From NCBI RefSeq assembly GCF_002078875.1, contig NC_034412.1:14899118-14963117 (forward strand): a DNA stretch of 64,000 nt, written 5' to 3'. This document shows positions 46,401-57,600 of the stretch, piece after piece. Every line of letters begins with the position of its first letter. Position 1 is the first letter of the stretch. The translations under genes and the position numbers were made by a program. The notes under the pieces were generated by a model, which was not told where the DNA came from, ran no database searches, and worked only from the letters and a program-made list of their open reading frames with translations. This stretch comes from Numida meleagris (Eukaryota > Chordata > Aves > Galliformes > Numididae).

Positions 46401-48667
46401 CCTCACAGTGTTCAAAAAGAGTAACAAATATGAAAGGAGTTTAAACAAAAAAATTAAGAGTGCTAGTAAGTAATTTAAAGTATACACTGCTTTCTAGCAG
46501 TTTACAGCTTCCAAACAGCAGGTTAAAGTCATCATATCTGTTGTTGAATTACTGGAGATTTTGTGATTCATTTTTATATTTTCAAGTACAAAATTGTCAT
46601 AATTTTTCTTTTTTTTTCATGGGAAATACTCCTTTATTACCCCGATTTGGCAATTATATCATGTCCCACTACGCTTTTAAATGCTTATTACAATAAAGAT
46701 CCTTCTTTAAAATTAAATTTTCTCTTTGAATTCATCTAGCTTTAGTTCCCAGACTTGGAACACAGATGCCACCTTCTACTAAATAAACAAGCTTACTAAC
46801 TACAGAAATCTATCCTCATGTATTTATATTTAGTCCATGATCAAGTGATCTCCTGACTTTCCTTTGGATGAACTAAGTACAGGTTCTAAAGTTTCTCATT
46901 TCAAAGTAAGTCTTCCTGAACACAATCTACAGGTATAATCCCTTTTCTGAACACTTTGCCAATTCATTAAGATCCCTTTTCACATCAGCATTTTAGATCA
47001 GAGACTGTAGAACATTACAGTTCCCTCTTCCTCCTACTCCAAAGGGAAAAGAAAATCCCTTCTCACATGTTTATCTTATTCAGATACAGTTAACTAGAAG
47101 AATAACTACAACTTGCTTACTAAATTAACTTTACTTTAAAGCAATCTTTACCCTGCTCTCTATTTTGTTACAAAAACCAAACAGTGTTGGCTGGGAGGCA
47201 CACAACACGAGTTGCACAATTAACTTCAGTGAAAACTGTAAATAAATAAAAATATGCACTGTGAGATGGCACTAATAAAGACAATATAGGTGGAGAGGCA
47301 GGAAGACTCAGGCCTAACATTCCCAGAGTGGTTTCAAGCAAATACGCCACAAACTAGCAGGAAGAAACTGAGAACTCTGTGGTTAAATATCTGAAATCAT
47401 ACTGAAAGATTAACAAAGCCTCATAGATACCAGTCTCCAGTAACAACAAAGAGATTTAAAACTAAAAGTTACAATGGAACAGGAGTATTCTTAAACTGAC
47501 TGTTTTTACCAGTGTTGAAGTAAAATTTAAACTATTTTGTCCCATCTCTTCTGAATGCTATGAAAAATACTGTGGAAGTAGTCTGTGTTTCTTAAATCAT
47601 TGTTTACATAAACCATTTCACAAAAGAGCCTGTTGCAAGGGACTAGAATATGCATTGGAAACAATTTAATGGAGCAAACACAGAAAATTAAAAAATGGCA
47701 AGATCAGCTTACAAAAGAGACAAAATGAGTCATATAGGTCTGTTATCTGTCTAGAGAATGTGTCAGTTCGACTACATCCTAATGTGCAGTGAAACAAAGG
47801 ACTGAAATAGCAGCAAATGTGCAACAGACAAGCTGTAGAGCAAGACTGTTGTATTAGAGAAGGGGGTTACATGCAGTGAGATGAAATTCAATAACAACTG
47901 AAGTCACATGGAATAGCAGTAAGCAGCATACAGACACCCTGAGAAACAAGTCCAGAAGTGCTTCAGTTGGTAATTTAAAAAAAATATATATTAAAACAGA
48001 CACAGAATAAAGTCCTTGCCCTATAACAAATGTAGGCCCTCAAACTTTTATTAATTTTTTTTTTTACCTATTAAATTTTGAGCCTAATACATGGAGCCTT
48101 GAGTCTTTCAAACTGCCAGGAAGCACGCTGGGCTTTTTGTACCAGAGCCCAAGCAGTTACTGAAGGAACACAGACTAGTACCAAGAGGTGATCACCTCAA
48201 GTAGCCACTGAGGATTCCAAGTCAACAAGTTACAGTGACTCAGGGTGAAGGCATAAACCCTGGCAACACACAGTACCATGCAAGTCTCAAAACATTATAG
48301 GTAGAATAAAGAAAAAAACTTGACTGAAGACATGGTAAAATATGTTTGAAACAAGAGCCCATAGTAAATGTGATCATAAAATCACACTATGAACCTCAGA
48401 CAAGGATAGGGAAGGAATCAAGAAATATAAAGTAATTCCCAACCAGGGACTGGGAGTTCACTTAGCATGTTGAGTAGTTTACACTGGGTAAGATCATTGT
48501 TGAGAAATGGAAAAAAGTCTGACAAAGAAAAAATGATTCAAACATTAAAACAGAAAGGTAACTACAGAAAAAAACTTCTTTCAGGTAAAAGAAAAAAAGA
48601 TCAAAAATCTACGCTTCACTGAAAATTTCACATAATGATTGCATTTCAGAAAGACAAATTCATACTA

Positions 48668-48914
48668 TCACAGAATCATAGAATGGCTTAGGTTGGAAGG
48701 GACCTCAAAGATCTTCAGGATTCAACCTCCTGCTGTGGGTGGTTGCCTACCACCAGCTCAGGCTGCCCAGAACCCCATCCAAGCTGGCCCTGAATGCCTC
48801 CAGGGATGGAGCATCCACAACTTCTCTGGGCAAACTGTGCCAGGGCCTCACCACTTCTGAGTAAAGAAATTCTTCCTAACATCTAAACTAAATCTTCCCT
48901 CTTTTAGTTTAAAA
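48668..48914 (-). mobile_element. CR1 LINE 3' fragment
   Basis: The plus strand starts TCACAGAATCATAGAATGGC and TTAGGTTGGAAGGGACCTC. It runs through CCCTGAATGCCTCCAGGGAT and ends near TTTTAGTTTAAAAC. It is the reverse-complement orientation, so the element is on the minus strand and 5'-truncated. Confidence 0.93.
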
Positions 48915-51900
48915 CAGAGTACACGGGGAAGCACTGGCCCCAGTAGACATTCTAGCAAAGGGAAGTAAATTCCTCAGAAGAGAGGAAGCTAGTGTGCACA
49001 AAGATTTTGATTTATCTTGCTGTATCAACACCACAATCTCTCTCTTTGTGTTACTATAAATCCCAGAAAGGCTGAGGACAAAAGGTTTACTAAAACTTTG
49101 AGTTGGCTATAAACTAAAAGTCTCTTAGAAGGATAATGCAAATTAAGCTATCATATCAGCCCTTAAATGTGGATGCAAACCATTCTAAAAAGACAAAGTC
49201 ATGTTTTCTAAATATATCTGAGACATTTTGGTTGCATTAAATTCTTCAAGCTATAAAAATCATCCTGCACATCCTTAATCATACTTGAGAGTGCTCTCGA
49301 TAACAAAGACGAAAATAGAAGAACAGGAAGAAGATGGCATTCACTTCAGACTCAGTGGTTCCGTCAGACAGTCATTTACTTAATAATTGTATTAACTGAA
49401 ACATATACAGCAGCTTTGGCAGCAGCACAGAAATGCTATACTGAAGGAGCTTGCTTGAGCTGTTTAGAAAACTGACAGCTGGTGAAAGATGGGCTGGCCT
49501 GTACTTGATTTTTAAAACACTTTGTCAATACAAGCCTCAGCTGAGAGGACAACTATCACAAAGTGAAATAGATTTGCAAAGTTATATGGCAAACCTAGAG
49601 TCCTACTCCCTTCACAGACTTCCATGCTCTTGGCTTTGTACTGCAAGGCACTGTGAGTCTCCCGCATTATTTGCTGAAGATATTGGATTAGAAGGGGCTT
49701 CAGTGCCTGCCTTGCTTGAATGTGAATGTAGGGCCCAAATGCAGACAGACAGCCCCTGACAGCAGTAGCAGTATTTCAAAAATGTGACATTGTGCTCCCA
49801 TCTCCTTCACTTATCAGATTTCTGATTCATTCTGGAAAAGCTAATTTTCTTGAGATACAACAGAACACAAATATGAAGAAATTCTGTAAAATCAGCTCTG
49901 GGAGAGACAGAACAACTGTGAAATAACAGGTGTGAGAAAGCAGAACCCCAGGCCCTCTGGCAGCAAGGCAGGCTGTCACTGGTTCTCATCATCACTGCTG
50001 TGCTGCAAGTGATGAAACCAGCAAGTGCACTGCATGTGCCAACATGACAACCACTTGGAAAGGAGAAACCACAGCCCCTTTTCTTCACCTGCACAGTAGT
50101 TGACTTTGCAAGAGGAAAGATATTGGCTACAGCGGGGAACCAGCAGGACACTAACAATCTACATGATGTTACATGATTCATGTTAGATATTCTTAAGATT
50201 TATTGATTTTAATGTGCTCTTCAAACTGCATTTCTTTTTCAGCATCAAGAAAATTTCACAGTCTTGATTGCACATCATTACCAAACAAACCCAAGGTTCC
50301 CAAGACAGTCCTTTAAAGACTGAGCTTAAATCGTCAAAAATTGCCTGGTTCTAGAACTATTGAGTAGAACCTACTTGCTGTTAATGTCTCCTTTAAAGCA
50401 TGAATTCATACCATTTTTATCTTTGCTATAAATCCACCTTATGGAAAATTGGACCAGTGATAGAATTAATATTTTCAAAAAGTAAATTCATCCTGCTACA
50501 GACGAATTTCAGCTACTGCGTAGCTAAAAATAAAGAATAAGGAAACACTACAGTAGAACTCACGTTTACGCTTCAGATAGTGCTCTCACAGTTAAAGGCA
50601 ACCAAAGCAAACTATTTAAAGCTACTTTCTCATGTGTTAATCACAGTATTAGCAGCAGCAGTTTACAGGTAGTGTACACTTAGATTTTAAACTCTGGGAA
50701 ATGTCTGCAATAAGAATCTAATAATGACAACTGTTCTGTGTAGTCATAAAATTATCTACAATCACTCCTGTAACTCCCTTTTTCTTTACTACGTCACCTA
50801 TTTCAATCCAAACAATGTGCTGAACAAATCCTCCTAGTAAGGAACTTAATGCCTCACAGTGGTTGCCATAACCAAGTCCCAGCTTCATTTGTAAACTTGA
50901 AGTGAAGCTATAATAGTCGTGCATTCACACTGAAGTTTAATATTCTTTAAATATATCATCCATTGAGACTCATCCTGATATGCCTGACTAAGACATTCAA
51001 TATCTACACTGCAATCAAACCTTCTGAAACTTTAGTTGCAATCTCTTCTGTAGGTTCCAGGTACAATTCCAGATTTCACATGAAGCCTTCCCTGCCTTCT
51101 CTTTTTTGCCCCTTAGTTTTGTGATCTCTGTATCTAGAAATATAACGATGTTGTTATACATACCAAAAATTATAGAAAGGATGGTAAACATTGCTGTAAG
51201 AAATCAACTTTTGCAATTCATGAGCTGTTAAAAGTACATTAAAAAAGAGGATGGGGATAAAGATAAGTTCTGATTACATACATCATTTTATACATGCTAC
51301 AACTACGTTCATAATATTTCAAAGAGCTCTCTCCTTACTGAACAGTATTCTTGGAGTAACAGCATACAGTAAAACTTGATAGCCACATCTTGAAAGGGAG
51401 AGATCCAAAGGGAAGAAATGCTTAGGCTTAAACAACTGGCAGAAGCCAGTTTGAAAAGCTCTGAAATTTAACGTTAAGATATTGAATTTATACACTAATG
51501 GTATGAGTGAAATGGATGAGGGGAGTTATGGGCTTTTCTACCATATTTTTTTTCTTTCCTAAAAAAAGCATGTCCTAAAAAACTGAGGTAGGAATTAGCA
51601 CAGCGTATCCAAAGAGCTAAACAATTTTCCAGTATCAAATGCCGGTAGTGTATTATACCACATTACTTGCTCAGAATAGCCTGAGAGCATTGCTGTTAGA
51701 ACAAGTTCGGTGCTATGAGTTTCAGACAAGTCAGTTTCTGAATTTGTAGCACAGTGCAGGCCAAGCGCCATGTAGGGTTAAAATGCATTCTGAGGCATTC
51801 AGATAGCGGTATTCATCATCAAGAATAGGTGCTTCTCAGAGCTCAGGCTTTTATTAAAGAAATTTATGTATTTGTGAACAAGAATTGAAAGACCAGCTTC

Positions 51901-52978
51901 TAATTAGATCCCCTAGCTCTTCTAAGTGAATAACCAGCTCCTCATCACAGAGAATGTAGAAGGAAGATGGAAGAAAGAACAAAGGCCTCAAATGCCTGAG
52001 CACGTTCCATCAGCTTTCCTGGATATATGGAGGAGCCAGCTGCAGGGAGTGGGGCAGTTGGCATTGCTACCTCTGACAGCTCACTGCTGCCCAGGGAATG
52101 GGCGTCATCCCAAGGGATGGACAACTTCCTAAATAAAGGTCCTCTTTCACCTGGCTGGGGAGGTAACCTACTGCAAGCACCAAAGAAGGAATGGAGTGTG
52201 CAGCCCTATCCCCAGCATTAATGTTCATAGAGGGATCAAAGCAAGCAGCATCACGCCCTGCCGTGCCATCCCAGCCAGGAAAGCTAAAGCAATGAAGGGA
52301 CTACCAAACACAGATGCGATGCAGAAGGTTCACATGGGGGATTCACAAGGGAAACAAGAGACCAGTAGCTTAAAAACCATCAGCTTGATTCTGCATAAAT
52401 TACGAATCACCATGTTCAAATGGTATGAAAAGATATTGCCCCTCACCATAAACAAAATTTCAACAGACAAGGTTAGAGAAGAAGTACATCATGTCTATGT
52501 TGATTAAATCCAGATAATGGAGATGTCATTAGATGTCATTAGTATGTTATTAGAACAAAGTCATCAACCATTTTCAGAATGCTGCATCACAGAACAAAAA
52601 CTGAAGTGAATGGAAAATCAAAACTGCACCACAACGAGCAATCTTTAAGTGTCTGTATTCTTCCCTCCCTGAGGTGCAAACATCTGCAATGGGTGGATAA
52701 GGCACAGGGGAGTACAGCAGCTTTCCAGAGGAAGAGGCTTTGTAACAGGCTCTTCCATTCTCAGTGCTTACTTCTGAATCAGCTTACTACTTTTTATTTT
52801 TTTTTTAACTAACATTTCAAATTATTCTGGGGTTTTATTCCCTCCTTTTGGCCATGAACACATGTAAGCAGTTCATTTCTAGCATAAGAATGTAACGTGG
52901 ACTCAGGGAAAAAAAAATGCAGGCTTTCACAGATGTAAGCTTTTTCATAGCAGAAAAACAGAATGAACTCTGGAATAT

Positions 52979-53054
52979 TCACAGAATCACAGCTTAACTT
53001 TGAAGGGATCTCAGGACCTTTACCTGGTCCAACCCACTCTCAAAGATGGGGCTA
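52979..53054 (-). mobile_element. Degenerate CR1 3' terminus
   Basis: A short, diverged CR1-like end reads CACAGAATCACAG, GAAGGGATCTCAGGACC and CCTGGTCCAACCC on the plus strand. The order of motifs matches a minus-strand CR1 3' end, but substitutions are frequent, so it is an old insert. Confidence 0.75.
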
Positions 53055-53476
53055 TTTAGTATTTTATTTATCAGCAAACACCTAGCCCTCACTAGTCATA
53101 ATATTAAACGTTTCAAGCATTTCAAGACTATTTTTTGAGTTAAGTTTAACCATAATATTTATTCAGTAACATAGTACTGTATATTTTGGCTTCAGAAAAC
53201 TAACAGTGCTTAAAAGCTGATTGCCTACCTAATGCATCACTTAGAGCTGTATACTGACCCATTACAGAAACTGCAGGATCCCTATTCCAAAGATGCATTT
53301 CCAACAAGAAATGAAAATTCCCTCTAAGGTCTCACAATTGTTTACATGAAATTCACAAGGAAAAGAACAGGTAACGCTGAGCAGACATCACAGTAAGAGA
53401 AAGTGCCAGTTTATCATCTCTGAAACAATTACCAACAGATATAAAATACCTGAACAGCACTGCAGTGTCTGAGGAC

Positions 53477-53514
53477 TTTTTTTTAAAAAAACAAACAAAC
53501 AAACAAAAAAAACC
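53477..53514. repeat. T-run followed by (CAAA)n repeat
   Basis: This is a short T-run followed by A runs with regularly spaced C (ACAAACAAACAAACAAAA). It is simple-sequence DNA only. Confidence 0.75.
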
Positions 53515-54387
53515 AAGTTTCTGTGCTACTCCAGCATAAATGACATCTGGAAAGCAATTATTCTTGGCTAATACTGAATTTAGCTTAACAGTAAGCAAAG
53601 CAAATCTAACCCTTAGTTTTTAAAGAGCACTAATGTCCCAGCGTTTTTCCATACTTCTTTCTTTGTTTCATTACCCGGAGGTGGTCATCTGCTAACATCA
53701 ATGTTTTAACTTCAGAACTCTCCTCAAATCTACGTACTTGAAATTTGACTTGTCTCCTCTTATCTGTCTTCTGATAATAATACAGTACTTAGAGCAGATC
53801 GACAGTGACATTGAAAAATACAATACCTTTCTTACAGACTGCACCATTAGATGCATATTCGGTACGTAAGGAAGGCATTCCTTACTCTTATTTATAGACT
53901 GCTAGCAACAAAACTGACAAAGACTGGAATTTGTCACGCTATATATTTTAATTAAGACTTCAATAGTTTAATCATTTCCTTTAAATACAATTCCTTAACT
54001 GCGAAATATGTGGTCTTTATATGAACTGTCATCTTGCTACGGCTGTGGATTTGGTATTTCTTAGCTGCGTTACTCCCCTCAGGGACAAGCAGCAGAACGT
54101 AAGCTGCATTTTCCAATATTTCATTAAAATACCTCATATTTAAATTGTTGGAAGCTCTCCACTTGCAAAATGACTATAAAAAGAAATTGTACCTCATCTA
54201 AGTGCCTCCATTTTCATGCTTTGATGATAAAAATTATACAGACCTCTGTGAAATCCGAAAATGAAAGCAGACAGAAAACACCATTCATAAATCAGAGAAG
54301 CATGAACATCTAAATAGATGGCTATTTCTGACCAGCAAGTAACCAGAACACATGCAGACACAATAATTTCAACAAGTGGCATATTAC

Positions 54388-54612
54388 CTGGGTGGAGCTG
54401 GCAGCAACAGAAATGCAGTCAATGAAACCATGTCTCCGAGTGAAAAATGCAAGTATCTGCTGCCAGCGGGAAGGCTCCGCTCGTAACTCATCTGCCGAGC
54501 CTTTCTTTGCCCACTGCTTGTGCTTTGGGCCTATGGAGCTATGGCTTGAGCCCGTGTTGCCTCGATTGGCGCGAGAATAGAGGAGTGTGTTATTTCCGAA
54601 AATGTAATTCAT
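54388..54612 (-). CDS. DLG1: DLG1 alternative first coding exon A (MNYIFGNN N-terminus)
   Basis: This exon codes 75 residues starting MNYIFGNNTLLYSR and ending CISVAASSTQ, followed by a CAG|GTAATA donor in phase 0. The start is well fixed: an in-frame TAA lies 12 codons upstream (54646-54648), and the start context has G at -3. The sequence resembles an alternative human DLG1 N-terminus that I remember, in which this segment replaces the L27 domain and joins the ANPPP exon. That match is from memory and was not searched. It is basic and polar in the first half (SSHSS, KKGSADE). The second half has an aromatic and hydrophobic stretch (RWQQILAFFTRR) with a single Cys at residue 66. No L27 signature is present, so this isoform should lack L27-mediated assembly. 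Confidence 0.85.
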
Positions 54613-54663
54613 CTCTGCAGCTCTGCAGGTGGTTGCCAGGCAGTCTTACTTCCCTACCAGCTG
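54613..54663 (-). other. DLG1: Probable 5' UTR of exon A, with a possible upstream splice acceptor
   Basis: This is untranslated sequence just upstream of the MNYIF start, with an in-frame TAA at 54646-54648. At its 5' edge the minus strand reads a T-run of eight or nine bases, then CTGCTCATTCACCACTCAG. This resembles a polypyrimidine tract and AG acceptor, with the AG at 54664-54665. Either the exon is internal to the transcript and spliced from an upstream untranslated exon, or transcription starts nearby and the acceptor-like site is chance. No TATA box or CpG island is evident. Confidence 0.4.
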
Positions 54664-57600
54664 CTGAGTGGTGAATGAGCAGAAAAAAAAATGCAGATAG
54701 AATTACAGCAGCATCGCTTACAGACCAGGAAAACAAAATTCTTCATAGCTGATGCTGTTCTTCTTCCAAGCTTTCCTACTACCTACATCCCTTCTCTACC
54801 TGTGATTGCTCGACAGTATGTTCGTTACTGCATTAAAAACAAAAAAGCACAAGTAAAGGTTTTTCTTATTTTTCCCTTTTCAGAATGCACAGATCGAAAG
54901 CTTGTTTCCTTTTCTTAGCCGATAACAGATATTTAAGAGAAAGCAGGGAGCAGGTATAGCACTATGTCAGAAATCCACAGCTGTAAGGATGGTGGTGCAT
55001 GGTAACAGCTTCTGGGTGGAGAAAGCACGGATCACAAATTGCAAGTTTCAATCACGGTCTGAGTAAGATCCAATAGCATCTTTTCAATGCTTGCATAAAT
55101 TATCAGAATGAACCAAACAAAACAGGGAACATGCAGCAATGCAGCATAATTTCACTTACTCAGTGAGATCTTATTGAGAAAAAATATTCAAGAAAATTGT
55201 TTGCTGGTCCCTATAAAACAAAAATCTCCTCCTCCTCCTTTAACATCCTTTTTATATTTTATTTATTTATTTTTAACACACCAGTAATTTTACACTGCAT
55301 ATCAATGGGTGGCGAGTGGGGTTTTTTTGAATCAGCACGATTAGGGATATTAGTATCAAACACCAGAATCCAACGCTCTGTTGCTCTCATGATCTTACAT
55401 CACTATATATATAGTGAGCCAAGGTTATTTCTCAAAAGGACAAGAAATGTCAAAAAGAAAAAAAAGATAAAAATGCTTATTATGCCCTAATGAATTTTCC
55501 ATAAAATTACTTTGATTTTCAATGTAAATCACAAGACGAGTAGTGCTATAGGACTTTACTTTCTTTGCTCTCTTCACAGTAAAAAGGCTAAGTCTCCCTG
55601 TAAACAACCAAAAGGTTACCAGGAATTCAAGTTATCTTACTGAATTCACCATTCACATTTGTATAGGCAAATATTTTTTTAAAAATCCTCTAGCTCACAT
55701 CAAAGAGACTACTTAGGAAACCACTTATGTATCGAGGCTTTCAGTACAAGCTTGCCTCTGGATATCCAGCACAGAATTATCAAAACTGCCTGTCCTATAT
55801 TTCTGAACAAAATGCTTTAATGGTCATAATCATACACCAGGGAATTTCTTTTTTTTTTTTTTTAAAGAAGAAAAAATCTCAATTTGATTAACAAAGGCAG
55901 CAGAGTCCCTGTATGGGCTTACAATGCTAACAAAGGTACAACAGCACAGTTCTACAAATCCAGTCACTCATAATGCTCATTTTAGTAGAAATCATCAAAT
56001 CCCTACATATATATTCTTTTTCTTTGGCTGAATACACTTTACACCCTTTGACATAACAAATTCAGACAACTTACATTACAACATAAGCAAAAACAGTAGG
56101 ATATTTCTACTTAGCAAGATATTGGTAATAAATTCAACGCACTATTTACTTTTCCTTACTAATACACCTCAAAACCACACCATATTCTAGTATTTTGAGA
56201 ACATCTTTCAGAGACCTTATTAATTTTCAGAAAATACAATGGCTTGCCAGTGTAAATAATATGAAGCCAAGTCTGGTTTGTGCACAGGCCTTAAAGCTAC
56301 ATTCATAAAGTAGACAATGGAAGTAAAGAAGTCTCTGACATGTACTAGCTACAATGCTTCATTTAGATGGATAAGCTTCTCATAACGTTAATTCTTTCAA
56401 TTTGAGAGAAGGGAAGACTGCAGCCTTAGGTGAACAATGAACTATCCACACAAGTTTCCACGTTCATACGCATTTCTGTAAGCACTTGGTAATGTTGTAT
56501 CACTGCACACAACGCTATGAAGAGTTGCTAAAGATACGGCTATGCAGTTTGTAATTTGCTGGTGTAAAAATACACAAGCTATTCATTACCTTTAAGCCAG
56601 AACACTGAGTTTTATATACACAAGCATCTGATAAGAAAGACTGCTGTGACAGCCTAGCTTGACTTCCTGCAAAACAAATGACAGTGATTTGTCATCTTCA
56701 AAGGTACAGTTTTGCCACCAGTTTTAATTAAGCTAATTGTTTCATGGGCCAGAGCTAGGGAAAAAAAATACACTGTTCGCACATCTGGTTTGAAAAATTA
56801 CACACGTGGCAACAAAAACTCCTGGCAGTGAAGCCACAATGCTTCCTTTCGGAAGCAACAGAGACAGAAATCCAAAGGACTTCAATCCAACCAGTGACAC
56901 AACACAAGTGATCTGTGCGGGCACTCTCTACGTGGTATTGAGCAGGATTACCGATGCCTAAGAAGACAGAGCTGCAATTACTCGTAGCAGCCTATGCTAT
57001 GGGAATGAAACAAACCCACGTTTACAAGTTACAGATGAAGCAACCTGAAGAGAAACATACGGCATAACTATGGAAATGATCCAGCATCAAGATAATGCAA
57101 AGGAGTCCGGGCAGGAAGAATACTAGCTGGCGCAGTTGGAAAAAAGACACGTAGGAGTTAAAGCAAGGGCTTGCCTTGGTGAAATGCATTTCAACAGTCT
57201 AACAAAATCACAGAAAGCAGCGTTTTGGTACAGACAGAAAAAGAAGCATCCAGGGAGAGGAGACAAACCAAGAACCATCAGCACAAAGGTGGTGGCTCAA
57301 GCTGCGCCCACAAGCAGCCAAGTGGCTGTGAGGCAGGGGGCAGAGCAGGGAGGCTTGCCAGGGTCCTTAGGGAACCCGTAGGGGACCTGAGAGCTTCCAC
57401 TATGCCCTCTCCATGTTCTGGGCATTGAACTGATAGGGGTAAAAAAAAAACACAGCCAAACCAACAACAAAAGGTATTTTATTTACTGCAAGGCAAGAAT
57501 TAAGAATTTGAAGATAAATAAAACATAACAGTACACATACCTTTCTACAGCTTAACAAAAATACTGAAAGATGCATCTGCTTCTGTGACAGAACAACATT

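Larger units (their letters stand above)
37769..54387 (-). other. Long DLG1 intron between alternative N-terminal exons A and B
   Basis: This is about 16.6 kb of intron. It contains four CR1 fragments (41031-41640, 43136-43454, 48668-48914, 52979-53054), a 19-base A run at 39720-39738, and CAAA-type tracts near 42018-42035 and 53477-53514. No other exon, RNA gene or conserved coding stretch was recognised in the rest. Confidence 0.7.

Noticed and set aside
48639..48860. Open frame of 73 codons on the plus strand
   Set aside because: It runs through the antisense of a minus-strand CR1 3' end.
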